Of a stretch of 64,000 nt of DNA, positions 9,103 to 19,018 are shown piece after piece. Positions within the stretch are counted from its first letter, which is position 1. The number at the start of each line of letters is the position of its first letter. The notes under the pieces were generated by a model. That model was not told where the DNA came from and searched no databases. It was given only the letters and a program-made list of their open reading frames with translations. The translations under genes and the position numbers were made by a program. This DNA comes from Streptomyces sp. NBC_01255 (GTDB taxonomy: Bacteria > Actinomycetota > Actinomycetes > Streptomycetales > Streptomycetaceae): NCBI RefSeq assembly GCF_036226445.1, contig NZ_CP108474.1, positions 6,510,001 through 6,574,000 on the forward strand, written 5' to 3'.

Positions 9103-9166
9103 CAAGGCCGGCCCTTGCCTCCGCCACTTCGTCGTGGCCGGGGTGCCCTCCCATGGGAACTCGGGT

Positions 9167-9184
9167 GCGGCCCTGACAGGCCGC
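9167..9184 (+). other. Hairpin in the trpM-trpB spacer
   Basis: GCGGCC (9167-9172) and GGCCGC (9179-9184) form a 6-bp stem in the 171-base spacer before trpB. It is a possible processing or attenuation element, with no poly-T after it. Confidence 0.35.
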
Positions 9185-9273
9185 GGTGTCTCCGTTCGTG
9201 AGGAGGTCGCGCGCATATCGTGACCACCGTCAGCACGTCACCCGGGGCACTCGGCCCCGCGAGGAGCATCCGC

Positions 9274-10508
<1,235 letters not shown>

Positions 10509-10512
<4 letters not shown>

Positions 10513-11345
10513 CGACCGGGACTGCATTCACGGGCAGGGTCCAGCTGCTGAGCGAGACCCTCGCCAAGGCCAAGGCCGAGAACCGGGCGGCGCTCATCGC
10601 CTACCTGCCGGCCGGCTTCCCGACCGTCGACGGCGGCATCGCGGCCATCAAGGCCGTCTTCGACGGCGGCGCGGACGTCGTCGAGGTCGGTCTGCCCCAC
10701 AGCGACCCGGTCCTCGACGGCCCGGTCATCCAGACGGCCGACGACATCGCCCTGCGCGGCGGCGTCAAGATCGCCGACGTCATGCGGACGGTCAAGGAGG
10801 CCTACGAGGCCACCGGCAAGCCCGTCCTCGTCATGACGTACTGGAACCCGATCGACCGGTACGGCATCGAGCGCTTCACCGAGGAGCTCGCCGCGGCCGG
10901 CGGTGCGGGCTGCATCCTGCCCGACCTGCCGGTCCAGGAGTCCGCCGTCTGGCGCGAGAACGCCGACAAGCACGGTCTCGCCACCGTCTTCGTCGTCGCG
11001 CCCAGCAGCAAGGACGCGCGCCTCGCCACCATCACCGCGGCCGGCTCCGGCTTCGTCTACGCCGCCTCGCTCATGGGTGTCACCGGCACCCGCGAGTCGG
11101 TCGGCGAGCAGGCCGCCGACCTCGTCCGCCGCACCCGCGCCACCTCCGAACTGCCGGTGTGCGTCGGACTCGGCGTCTCCAACGCCACCCAGGCGAAGGA
11201 GGTCGCCGTCTTCGCCGACGGCGTCATCGTCGGCTCCGCCTTCGTCCAGCGGATCCTGGACGCCGACGGCGACGAGGCCGCAGGGCTCGCCGCCGTAAGG
11301 GAACTGGCGGGCGAACTCGCGGCGGGCGTGCGTCGCGTTTCGTAA
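10509..11345 (+). CDS. trpA: TrpA, tryptophan synthase alpha subunit
   Basis: This 278-residue barrel cleaves indole glycerol phosphate and channels indole to TrpB. The catalytic acids are Glu59 (VEVGLPHSD) and Asp70 (DPVLDGP), equivalent to Glu49 and Asp60 of the Salmonella enzyme. The GTG start overlaps the trpB stop by four bases, which ensures balanced synthesis of the two subunits. A perfect 15-bp palindrome 20 bases downstream ends the operon. Confidence 0.96.
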
Positions 11346-11365
11346 CCCATTCGGGTGGATCCAGG

Positions 11366-11395
11366 ACCGGGGAGGCACGTACGTGCCTCCCCGGT
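11366..11395 (+). terminator. Terminator of the trp unit
   Basis: This is a perfect inverted repeat with 15-bp arms (ACCGGGGAGGCACGT and its complement), followed by TCGTT. It lies between trpA and the thioredoxin-fold gene. Confidence 0.85.
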
Positions 11396-11408
11396 TCGTT
11401 CTGTGGGC

Positions 11409-12251
11409 GTGAGCGAGAAGAACCGTGGTGACGGTAACCGGAGCGCGCGGGAGCGCCTCCAGCAGCAGCGCGAGCGCGACAAGGCCCGCGAGAAGCAGCG
11501 GCGCGTCCTGATCGTGTCGGCGGCGGTGGTCGGCGTCCTCGGCCTGGCCGCGGTGGTCGGGGTGATCGCCGCGAACAGCGGCGACGACGGCGGATCGGAC
11601 AAGGCGGGCCCGGTGGTGGCGCCGACGGGGTCCGTCGAGGGCGACAAGCCCGCCATCCCCACGGGCAAGGCGGACGCCCCGTCGACGCTCGCGATCTGGG
11701 AGGACTTCCGCTGCCCGGCGTGCGCCCAGTTCGAGAACGTCATGCGGGACGCCATCCACGAGCTGGAGGCCTCCGGCGCGCTCAAGACCGAGTACCACCT
11801 CGCCACCCTCATCGACGGGAACATGGGCGGCAGCGGCTCGCTGCGCGCGGCGAACGCGGCCGCGTGCGCCCAGGACGCGGGGAAGTTCACCGCGTACCAC
11901 GACACGCTCTACATCAACCAGCCGCCGGAGACGGACGACGCCTTCGGGAACAACGCCAAGCTCCTCGAACTGGCGGCGAAGGTGCCCGGGCTCGACACGC
12001 CCGCCTTCCGCAGCTGTGTCGAGGACGGCACGCACGACACCTGGGTGGCGAAGTCCAACGAGGCCTTCCAGAACGGCGGCTTCCGCGGCACCCCGACCGT
12101 CCTCCTCAACGGCGAATCGATCTTCCCGACGAAGGGGAACGAGCAGATCTCCCCGGAGAACCTGAAGAAGTGGGTCGCCGAGGCCAACAAGGGCAAGAAG
12201 CCGGGCACGGCCTCTCCGGCGGCCTCCTCGGCCGCTCCCTCGGCCGGCTAG
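11409..12251 (+). CDS. Membrane-anchored DsbA-like thioredoxin-domain protein
   Basis: This 280-residue protein has a charged cytoplasmic N-terminus (residues 1-32), one membrane helix (about 33-56) and an extracytoplasmic thioredoxin_4/DsbA domain. The redox motif is Cys102-Pro-Ala-Cys105 (RCPACAQF), with a cis-Pro loop at RGTPTVLLN. Two further cysteines lie in the helical insertion. The C-terminus is a short Ser/Ala tail. Such proteins form or shuffle disulfides in exported proteins. The neighbouring lgt fits a membrane/export role. Confidence 0.88.
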   Translation: MSEKNRGDGNRSARERLQQQRERDKAREKQRRVLIVSAAVVGVLGLAAVVGVIAANSGDDGGSDKAGPVVAPTGSVEGDKPAIPTGKADAPSTLAIWEDFRCPACAQFENVMRDAIHELEASGALKTEYHLATLIDGNMGGSGSLRAANAAACAQDAGKFTAYHDTLYINQPPETDDAFGNNAKLLELAAKVPGLDTPAFRSCVEDGTHDTWVAKSNEAFQNGGFRGTPTVLLNGESIFPTKGNEQISPENLKKWVAEANKGKKPGTASPAASSAAPSAG

Positions 12252-12328
12252 TCCGGCGGGTTAGTTACCCATACGTTGCCGGGTGGGCTGCCGTCGCGCC
12301 CGCCCGGCAAGGTAGCGTCGGACCTGCC

Positions 12329-13309
12329 ATGGACCTTGCCTACATTCCCAGCCCATCGACCGGCGTGATCAATCTCGGACCGGTCCCGCTGCGCGGCTAT
12401 GCCTTCTGCATCATCATCGGTGTCTTCGTCGCCGTCTGGTACGGCAACAAGCGCTGGATCGCCCGGGGCGGCACCGCCGGCACCGTGGCCGACATCGCCG
12501 TCTGGGCGGTGCCCTTCGGCCTCGTCGGCGGACGCCTGTACCACGTGATCACCGACTACCAGCTGTACTTCAGCGAGGGTGAGAACTGGGTCGACGCCTT
12601 CAAGATCTGGGAGGGCGGCCTCGGTATCTGGGGCGCCATCGCGCTCGGCGCGGTGGGTGCCTGGATCGGCTGCCGTCGACGGGGCATCCCGCTCCCGGCG
12701 TACGCGGACGCGATCGCGCCCGGTATCGTCCTCGCCCAGGCCATCGGCCGCTGGGGCAACTGGTTCAACCAGGAGCTCTACGGCAAGCCGACGGACCTGC
12801 CCTGGGCTCTGAAGATCACCGAGAGCGCGAACCGCGAGGCCGGGCTGTACCACCCGACCTTCCTGTACGAGTCGCTCTGGTGCGTCGGCGTCGCCGTCCT
12901 GGTCGTCTGGGCCGACCGCCGCTTCAAGCTGGGCCACGGGCGTGCCTTCGCGCTCTACGTCGCCGCGTACTGCGCGGGCCGTGTCTGGACCGAGTACCTG
13001 CGCGTCGACGAGGCGCACCACATCCTCGGTCTGCGACTGAACGTGTGGACGGCGATCATCGTCTTCCTGCTCGCGGTGATCTACATCGTGATCTCGGCGC
13101 GGATCCGGCCGGGACGCGAGGAGATCGTGGAACCCAAGGCTGACAAGGCCGAGAAGGCCGGGAAGGCCGGGGACGACGACATCGTGGACGGTGAGCTCGA
13201 GGACGCGGCTCTGGACGCGGACGCGGACGACGTGGATACGGATACGGACGCGGATACGGACGTGGAGCACGGTGCCGACAACGGCGCCGGGTCGGCCGCC
13301 AAGGGCTGA
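12329..13309 (+). CDS. lgt: Lgt, prolipoprotein diacylglyceryl transferase
   Basis: This is a 326-residue integral membrane enzyme that transfers diacylglycerol from phosphatidylglycerol to the lipobox cysteine. Seven membrane segments are visible. Signature motifs are GGRLYHVI near residue 72 and GRWGNWFNQELYG near residue 142. After the last helix there is an unusual tail of about 60 residues, Lys/Glu- then Asp-rich and encoded by GAC/GAT-type triplet repeats (about 13,200-13,262), probably disordered and cytoplasmic. A TAGCGT box at 12313-12318 may be the promoter. The window itself encodes a lipoprotein substrate (LivK). Confidence 0.95.
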   Translation: MDLAYIPSPSTGVINLGPVPLRGYAFCIIIGVFVAVWYGNKRWIARGGTAGTVADIAVWAVPFGLVGGRLYHVITDYQLYFSEGENWVDAFKIWEGGLGIWGAIALGAVGAWIGCRRRGIPLPAYADAIAPGIVLAQAIGRWGNWFNQELYGKPTDLPWALKITESANREAGLYHPTFLYESLWCVGVAVLVVWADRRFKLGHGRAFALYVAAYCAGRVWTEYLRVDEAHHILGLRLNVWTAIIVFLLAVIYIVISARIRPGREEIVEPKADKAEKAGKAGDDDIVDGELEDAALDADADDVDTDTDADTDVEHGADNGAGSAAKG

Positions 13310-13330
13310 TCCCGCTTTCCTCCTTCGTCG

Positions 13331-13365
13331 AAGGGCCGTCGGACCGAGAGGTTCCGGCGGCCCTT
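13331..13365 (+). terminator. Terminator between lgt and the convergent operon
   Basis: A 13-bp stem (AAGGGCCGTCGGA with TCCGGCGGCCCTT, one wobble) encloses a 9-nt loop and is followed by TTCG. It can serve both lgt and the minus-strand operon that ends at 13,380. Confidence 0.8.
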
Positions 13366-13379
13366 TCGCGTGCCGGGGC

Positions 13380-14195
13380 TCAGGCCGTGCGGGAGGCGAG
13401 GGCGAGGACCCGGTGGGCGCCCTCCACGACCGCCGCGTCGACGAAGCGGCCGTCGGGGAGGGCCAGGGCGCCCCGGTCGGCCGCGGCCGCCGCGACGACC
13501 TCCCGCGCCGCGTCGATCTCCTCCGGGGTGGGGAGGTAGGCCCGCTCGATGACGGGGAGCTGGCGGGGGTGGATCGCGGCCCGGCCGAGGAAGCCCATCG
13601 CGCGGCCCCGGGCGCAGCCGGCGGCCAGGGCGTCCAGGTCGCCGATGTCGGGGTGGACCGACTGGGCGGGCGGGGGCAGGGCGGCCGCGCGGGCCGCGAC
13701 CACCACGCGGCTGCGCGGCCAGTCGAGCCCCCGGTCGTCCCGTACCCCGAGGTCGGCGCGGAGGTCGGCCTCGCCGAGCGCGATGCCGCGCACGGCGGGG
13801 TGGGCGGTGGCGATGGCGTACGCGTGCTCCACGGCGAGGGCGTTCTCCAGGAGCGGGTAGAGGGGGAGACCAGGGGCGAGGCCGGCGATCCGGTGGATGT
13901 CAGTGGCGTGTGTCACCTTGGGTACACGGAGACCGCAGAGGCCGGGGAGGGGGGCCAGGGTGGGGATGTCGAGCGGGGAGTGGACGCGGACGTGCACCGG
14001 GACGGGGTGGGCGTCGGCGAGCAGATCGACCGTGGCGTCGAGGGCGTACGCCTTGCGGTGCGGGGCGACCGCGTCCTCCAGGTCGACGATGACGACGTCG
14101 GCGCCGGACGACAGGGCCTTGCACACGACCTCGGGGCGGTCGCCGGGGACGTACAGCCAGGTGAGGGGAGTGCGCAGGCGCTCCATATCGTTCAT
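13380..14195 (-). CDS. HpcH/HpaI-CitE family CoA ester lyase
   Basis: This 271-residue TIM-barrel protein resembles CitE and related beta-hydroxyacyl-CoA lyases. It shows LYVPGDRPEVVCKAL near the N-terminus, the acidic metal site in VIVDLEDAV, RVPKV, and a later GEADLRADLG. The start overlaps the CoA-transferase stop by four bases. It is the last gene of the seven-gene minus-strand operon. With the CoA-transferase upstream it suggests activation of a hydroxy-acid to its CoA ester and carbon-carbon cleavage, which is an inference. The substrate is unknown. Confidence 0.82.
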   Translation of the reverse strand: MNDMERLRTPLTWLYVPGDRPEVVCKALSSGADVVIVDLEDAVAPHRKAYALDATVDLLADAHPVPVHVRVHSPLDIPTLAPLPGLCGLRVPKVTHATDIHRIAGLAPGLPLYPLLENALAVEHAYAIATAHPAVRGIALGEADLRADLGVRDDRGLDWPRSRVVVAARAAALPPPAQSVHPDIGDLDALAAGCARGRAMGFLGRAAIHPRQLPVIERAYLPTPEEIDAAREVVAAAAADRGALALPDGRFVDAAVVEGAHRVLALASRTA

Positions 14196-15433
14196 ACCGC
14201 TCCCCGGGCGCGGAGGGCGTCGATCTCGGCGGGCGTGAGGCCGAGTTCGGTGAGGACGCCGTCGGTGTCGGCGCCGTGGGGGCGGCCGGGCCAGCGGATC
14301 GCCCCGGGGGTCTCGGAGAGCCGGAAGAGCACGTTCTGCATCCTGATCGGGCCGAGTTCCGGGTCCTGCACCTCGGTGACGGTGCCGAGCGCCTGGTACT
14401 GCGGATCGTCGAGGACGTCCCGGATGTCGTAGACCGGGGCGATGGCGGCCTCGGCCTTCTCGAAGCAGGCCATGGCCTCGTCGCGGGTGTGACGCGCGAT
14501 CCAGGTGCCGACCGCCTCGTCCAGGACGTCCGCGTGCTCGGCGCGGCCCGTGCCGTCGGCGAACCACGGCTCGTCGATGAGCTCCGGACGCCCGACGAGG
14601 CGCAGCACGCGCTCGGCGATCGACTGGGCCGAGGTGGAGACGGCCACCCAGGAGCCGTCGGCGGTCCGGTAGGTGTTGCGCGGGGCGTTGTTGCGGGAGC
14701 GGTTGCCGGTGCGGGGCTGGACGTAGCCGAGCTGGTCGTACCAGAGGGGGTGGGGTCCGATGACGGAGAGCATCGGTTCGATGATCGCCATGTCGACGAC
14801 CTGGCCGCGGCCGGTCGTGTTCCTGGCGGTGAGCGCGGTCATCACCGCGTACGCGGTGGCGAGGGCGGCGATCGAGTCGGCCAGGCCGAAGGGGGGCAGG
14901 GTGGGCGGGCCGTCGGGCTCGCCGGTGATGGAGGCGAAGCCGCTCATCGCCTCGGCGAGGGTGCCGAAGCCGGGGCGGTGGGCGTACGGGCCGAACTGGC
15001 CGAAGCCGGTGACGCGGGCGAGGACGAGACGCGGGTTGACGGTGGAGAGCTCCTCCCAGCCCAGACCCCAGCGTTCCAGGGTGCCGGGGCGGAAGTTCTC
15101 CACGATCACGTCGGCGTCGGCGGCGAGCTTGAGGAGGGTGTCGCGGCCGCCCGGCGCGGAGAGATCGAGGGTGATCGTCCGCTTGTTCCGGCCGAGGACC
15201 TTCCACCACAGGCCGACACCGTCCTTGGCGGGGCCGTGGCCGCGGGACGGATCGGGCTTGCGGGGGTGCTCGACCTTGACGACGTCGGCGCCGAAGTCGC
15301 CGAGCATCGTGGCGGCGATCGGTCCGGCGAAGAGGGTCGCGAGGTCGAGCACGCGCAGTCCGTGGAGGGGCGGTGCGGCGGGAGCGGCGGTGTGCGGGGT
15401 GGTCTGCGGGGTGGTCTGCGGGGTGGTCGTCAT
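14192..15433 (-). CDS. CaiB/BaiF (class III) CoA-transferase
   Basis: This 413-residue protein belongs to the formyl-CoA/carnitine-CoA transferase family. It shows LFAGPIAATMLGDFGADVVKVE near residues 34-56, NFRPGTLERWGLG, and GFGQFGPYAHRPGFG. At the place of the catalytic aspartate, which forms the acyl anhydride in characterised members, the sequence reads VDMAIIEPML, so glutamate may take that role. The N-terminus has a repeated QTTP segment. It is coupled to ribokinase upstream and the lyase downstream (ATGA overlaps). Confidence 0.85.
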   Translation of the reverse strand: MTTTPQTTPQTTPHTAAPAAPPLHGLRVLDLATLFAGPIAATMLGDFGADVVKVEHPRKPDPSRGHGPAKDGVGLWWKVLGRNKRTITLDLSAPGGRDTLLKLAADADVIVENFRPGTLERWGLGWEELSTVNPRLVLARVTGFGQFGPYAHRPGFGTLAEAMSGFASITGEPDGPPTLPPFGLADSIAALATAYAVMTALTARNTTGRGQVVDMAIIEPMLSVIGPHPLWYDQLGYVQPRTGNRSRNNAPRNTYRTADGSWVAVSTSAQSIAERVLRLVGRPELIDEPWFADGTGRAEHADVLDEAVGTWIARHTRDEAMACFEKAEAAIAPVYDIRDVLDDPQYQALGTVTEVQDPELGPIRMQNVLFRLSETPGAIRWPGRPHGADTDGVLTELGLTPAEIDALRARGAV

Positions 15434-16350
15434 ACGGGGTCGGCCTCCAGGTCGTCGAGGGAGCCGAAGGCCGCCTCGATCTCGGTCCGGTACGGCATCG
15501 AGGTCGACGCGCCCTCGCGCTGGACGGACAGCGCGGCGGCGGTCTGCGCCCAGGCGAGCGCCTCCGGGACGGGCCGGCCCTCGCCGAGGGCGACCGCGAG
15601 GGCGCCGACGAAGGTGTCGCCGGCGGCGGTGGTGTCCACGGCCCTGACGCGGGGGGCGGGCACGGTGACCGGCTCGGCGCCGCGTGCCGCGTACAGGCTG
15701 CCGGCCGAGCCCAGCGTGACGACGACCTCGGGGACGTCCCGCAGCAGAGCCTGGGCGGCGGCGCGCGGGTCGGTGAGTCCGGTGAGCGCGGTGGCCTCGT
15801 GCTCGTTGGGGACCAGCAGGTCGGTGGCGGCGAGGAGTTCGGGAGGGAGCTGCTGGGCGGGGGCGGGCGTGAGGACGGTGCGGACGCCGAGGCGGCGGGC
15901 GGTCGTGGCGCCCTCGGTGACGGCGGAGAGGGGGAGTTCGAGCTGGAGGAGCAGGGTGTCGGCGGTGCCGATGAGGGCTTCGTCGCCGTGGCTGAGTGAG
16001 GTGACGGCGGCGTTGGCGCCGGGGACGACGACGATCGCGTTGCCGCCCTCGTCGTCGACGACGATGTGGGCGGTGCCGGACGGGCCCTCGGCGGTCCGCA
16101 GGAGGTCGGTGTCGACCGCGCAGTGCTCCAGGTTGGCCCGGAGGCGTACGCCGAAGTCGTCCGCGCCGACCGCGCCGATCATCGCCACCTCGGCGCCGGC
16201 GCGGGCGGCGGCCACGGCCTGGTTGGCGCCCTTGCCGCCGGGGACCGTGCGGAACGCGCGGCCGGTGACCGTCTCGCCGCGGGCCGGGGCCCTCGATACG
16301 AAGGCGACGAGGTCCATGTTCATGCTGCCGAGTACGACGATGCTGGTCAT
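15430..16350 (-). CDS. rbsK: Ribokinase (PfkB family)
   Basis: This 306-residue sugar kinase phosphorylates ribose to ribose 5-phosphate using ATP. The first PfkB signature is PGGKGANQAVAAARAG (37-52), and the second is DTTAAGDTFVGAL with catalytic base Asp245. It directly follows four ADP-ribosylglycohydrolase-family genes with a 4-base overlap. That context suggests it captures ribose liberated from ribosylated substrates rather than imported ribose, since no ribose ABC transporter is adjacent. Deoxyribokinase activity is an alternative. Confidence 0.88.
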   Translation of the reverse strand: MTSIVVLGSMNMDLVAFVSRAPARGETVTGRAFRTVPGGKGANQAVAAARAGAEVAMIGAVGADDFGVRLRANLEHCAVDTDLLRTAEGPSGTAHIVVDDEGGNAIVVVPGANAAVTSLSHGDEALIGTADTLLLQLELPLSAVTEGATTARRLGVRTVLTPAPAQQLPPELLAATDLLVPNEHEATALTGLTDPRAAAQALLRDVPEVVVTLGSAGSLYAARGAEPVTVPAPRVRAVDTTAAGDTFVGALAVALGEGRPVPEALAWAQTAAALSVQREGASTSMPYRTEIEAAFGSLDDLEADPV

Positions 16351-17855
16351 GGGCGTACTGCCTCCAGATGTGTCAGTTCGGCCAGGGTGTCGAAGCCGAT
16401 GTCGTCGAAGGACGGGACCGAGGTCGCGAGACGGTTCTTGAGGGGGGTGGTCCAGTGTTCGGGCAGCCGGTCGGGGTGACCGGCGAGCAGCCCGGCGACC
16501 GAACCGGCGGTGGCGCCGTTGGAGTCGGTGTCCCAGCCGCCCGACACCGCCGCGCAGACGGAGCGGGAGAAGTCGCCGTCGCCGTGGGTGAGGGCGGCGG
16601 CGAGGAGGGCGGCGTTGGGGACGGCATGGACCCAGTGGTACCCGCCGAGCCCGGCGTGCAGGCGGTCGACGACCGTGTCGAAGTCGTCGTGGGCGCGGGC
16701 GGAGTCGATGCCGAGGCGGACGGCCCGGGCGAGGCGGGAGCGGGGCGGGATCACGCCGAGTCCGGCGGTGAGCGACCGGTGGACGTCGGCGGTGCCGGTA
16801 GCGGCGGTGGCGAGGGTGGCGGCGACGAACATGGCGCCGTAGACGCCGTTCGCGGTGTGGGTGAGCGCCGCGTCCCGGTACGCCTGCGCGGCGGCGGCGG
16901 CCGGGTCGCCCGGGTGGGTCCAGCCGTGGACGTCCGCCCGGATCTGGGCGCCGATCCACTCGCGGAAGGGGTTGCGGCGGACGGCGGTGAGCGGGGGCTC
17001 GACGCCGTCGAGGAGGTTGCGGTAGGCGACGCGCTCGGCCGTGAAGGTGCGGCCGGCGGGGAGTTCGTCGAGCCAGAGGCGGGCGACGTCGGCGGTGGTG
17101 AAGCCGCGGCCGTACCGCTGGAGGAGCAGCAGGTTGAGGAGGGGGTAGTTGAGGTCGTCGTCCTCGGGCATCCCGTCGATGTTCTCGGCGAGGGAGGTGG
17201 TGGCGGAACGACGGTTCCAGGGGTGGGCGGCGAGCAGTTCGGGCGGTACGCCGCGGGCGGTGAACCAGGTCGAGAGGGGCCAGTTGCCGGCGGCGCGGGC
17301 GAGGGCGCGGATGGCGGGGAGGGGAAGCTTCTCGACGGGCTTGCCGAGCAGACACCCGGCGGCCCGCCCGAGCCAGGCGGCGTGCAGCCGGTGGAGGAGG
17401 GCGTTGCTTTCCCCCACCCCGCCCCTTCCCGAAACTCTGACGAGACCGGGGGCGCCGCCCCCGGACCCCTGGGTCCCCGGCGCTTCGCGCGGGGGGAGCC
17501 GGGGTGCTCCGCCGCCGGTCCCGGCAGGGTTGGGGGGCGGGGGTACCACCCGGGCGGAGCTCTGGGGGAGGGCGGTGAGGGGGGTCGTCAGTGCCTGGAT
17601 GCTCGGTAGCGACGTCGGTTCGTGGTGCGAGGAGGGGGTGGGGAGGGACGCAAGGGTGTCCAGGAGTTCCTCCGCGAGGGGGCGGAGGTCCGGGCGGGGC
17701 TCGGCGGAGGCGCCGGCCGTGTCCGGGGCCGGGGTGCCGCCCGCCGCCGCCCAGCGGGTGGCGATCGCGTGGGTGTCGCGGCCGTCCTCCGCCGCCTGGC
17801 GGAGCTCGTGGCCCACCAGGTCCTCCGGCTGCACCCAGGTCAGCCGGAGGTTCAC
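16347..17855 (-). CDS. ADP-ribosylglycohydrolase family protein, paralogue 1 (with N-terminal domain)
   Basis: This 502-residue protein has three parts. Residues 1-75 are a small helical region. Residues 100-150 are a Pro/Gly-rich linker encoded by intergenic-type palindromic DNA. From about 152 onward lies the ADP-ribosyl hydrolase (DraG/ARH) fold. The metal/substrate motifs are of a variant subgroup: GRAAGCLLGKPVE (164-175), EDDD at 231-234 in place of TDDT, and DTDS at 442-445. The GTG start overlaps the upstream stop. Family members remove ADP-ribose from proteins or small molecules. The substrate here is unknown. Confidence 0.82.
   Translation of the reverse strand: MNLRLTWVQPEDLVGHELRQAAEDGRDTHAIATRWAAAGGTPAPDTAGASAEPRPDLRPLAEELLDTLASLPTPSSHHEPTSLPSIQALTTPLTALPQSSARVVPPPPNPAGTGGGAPRLPPREAPGTQGSGGGAPGLVRVSGRGGVGESNALLHRLHAAWLGRAAGCLLGKPVEKLPLPAIRALARAAGNWPLSTWFTARGVPPELLAAHPWNRRSATTSLAENIDGMPEDDDLNYPLLNLLLLQRYGRGFTTADVARLWLDELPAGRTFTAERVAYRNLLDGVEPPLTAVRRNPFREWIGAQIRADVHGWTHPGDPAAAAAQAYRDAALTHTANGVYGAMFVAATLATAATGTADVHRSLTAGLGVIPPRSRLARAVRLGIDSARAHDDFDTVVDRLHAGLGGYHWVHAVPNAALLAAALTHGDGDFSRSVCAAVSGGWDTDSNGATAGSVAGLLAGHPDRLPEHWTTPLKNRLATSVPSFDDIGFDTLAELTHLEAVRP
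17446..17511 (-). repeat. Intergenic-type GC palindromes inside paralogue 1
   Basis: CCGGGGGC/GCCCCCGG (17446-17464) and following GGACCCCTGGGTCC-type and CGCTTCGCG palindromes are the sort of element usually found between Streptomyces genes. Here they are translated in frame and make up the Pro/Gly linker of the hydrolase at 16347-17855. Confidence 0.55.
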
Positions 17856-19018
17856 CGGTCCGCGCTCGTCAGCGTCGCGAACGCCGACTCGTGCGCCCGG
17901 CGCGCCTCCTCGTCCCGGGCGAAGACCTCGCGCGTCACCCGGGCCAGTGCCGCCGCCGGGGCGTGCAGGTCGAGCCGGCTCGCCTCCGCGACGCGTTTCG
18001 CCCAGTCGGCGGGGACGGCGGACTCGCCGTGCAGCGCGCCCACGATCGCGCCCGCCATTGTGGCGATCGAGTCGCAGTCACGGCCGTAGTTGACCGAGCC
18101 CAGGACCGTACGGCGGTAATCGCCCTCGCCGACGAGGAGCATGCCGAGGGCGATCGGGAGTTCCTCGATCGCGTGCAGGCGAGACGGGCGGCGGGCTCCC
18201 AGGGAGGGAGAGCGGTAGTCCGGGCCGACCGTGTCGAAGGGGGCCACCGCCGTCCGGAGCGGAGTGAGCGCGGACTCGAAGTCCGTGTGGCGGGCCGCCA
18301 CTTCGGCGACCGCTTCGATCGCCGACCTCGTGCCGTCCTTGGCGAGAGACAGGGCTGTGTCGACGACCGTGCCCGGCGTGGCGCCCGGTGCGCACGCCGC
18401 CGCTACCGCCGCCGCGAACACGCCCGCCGCCTCCCGGCCGTACGAGGACTGGTGCGCGCCGGCGACGTCGAGGGCCTCGGCGTAGGCGGCCGCCGGGTGG
18501 GCGGCGTTGACGAGTCCGACCGGTGCCATGTACATCGCGGCGCCGCAGTTGACGATGTTGCCGTCGCCGGCCTCGCGCGGGTCCACGTGGCCGTAGTGGA
18601 GCCGGGCCACGAGCCACTTCTCGGCGAGGAAGATCCGCTGGAGGGGGAGCGCCTCGGCTTCCAGCTCCGGGATCCAGACGGGGGCGCCCATGAGTTCGGG
18701 GACGAGGAAGTCCGCGACCGCGTACGCGTCGAGGTGGCCGCGGACCTTCTCGTACACCCGGATCAGGGCGTGGGTCATCAAGGTGTCGTCGGTGACGTGC
18801 CCGTCGCCCTTGTGGTACGGCGCGATGGGGCGGGCGGTGCGCCAGTCGTCGCCGTTCCAGGGGCCGACGACGCCGGTGACGCGGCCGCCGTGACGCTCCA
18901 GGATCTGCTGGGGGGTGTAGCCCTCGACGGGGCCGCCGAGCGCGTCGCCGACGGCGGCCCCGAGAAGGCTGCCGGTGATCCGGTCATCCAGGGTGGGCAC
19001 ATCCAGTGTGGGGGTCAT
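17852..19018 (-). CDS. ADP-ribosylglycohydrolase family protein, paralogue 2 (canonical motifs)
   Basis: This 388-residue protein has all the classic ARH/DraG dinuclear-metal motifs: GDALG (24-28), TDDT (76-79) and RDCDS (313-317) followed by the GAIVGALHG helix. It is therefore the paralogue most likely to be an active hydrolase of N- or O-linked ADP-ribose or ribosyl substrates. ATG 19018 is preferred since AGGTGG stands about 11 bases upstream. GTG 19033 would add five residues. The start lies inside the 3' end of paralogue 3 (35-50 base overlap), a deeper overlap than at the other junctions. Confidence 0.87.
   Translation of the reverse strand: MTPTLDVPTLDDRITGSLLGAAVGDALGGPVEGYTPQQILERHGGRVTGVVGPWNGDDWRTARPIAPYHKGDGHVTDDTLMTHALIRVYEKVRGHLDAYAVADFLVPELMGAPVWIPELEAEALPLQRIFLAEKWLVARLHYGHVDPREAGDGNIVNCGAAMYMAPVGLVNAAHPAAAYAEALDVAGAHQSSYGREAAGVFAAAVAAACAPGATPGTVVDTALSLAKDGTRSAIEAVAEVAARHTDFESALTPLRTAVAPFDTVGPDYRSPSLGARRPSRLHAIEELPIALGMLLVGEGDYRRTVLGSVNYGRDCDSIATMAGAIVGALHGESAVPADWAKRVAEASRLDLHAPAAALARVTREVFARDEEARRAHESAFATLTSADR

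Noticed and set aside
9153..9176. Seven-codon leader peptide (MGTRVRP) before trpB
   Set aside because: It has no Trp codon and no coupling to trpB; probably chance.
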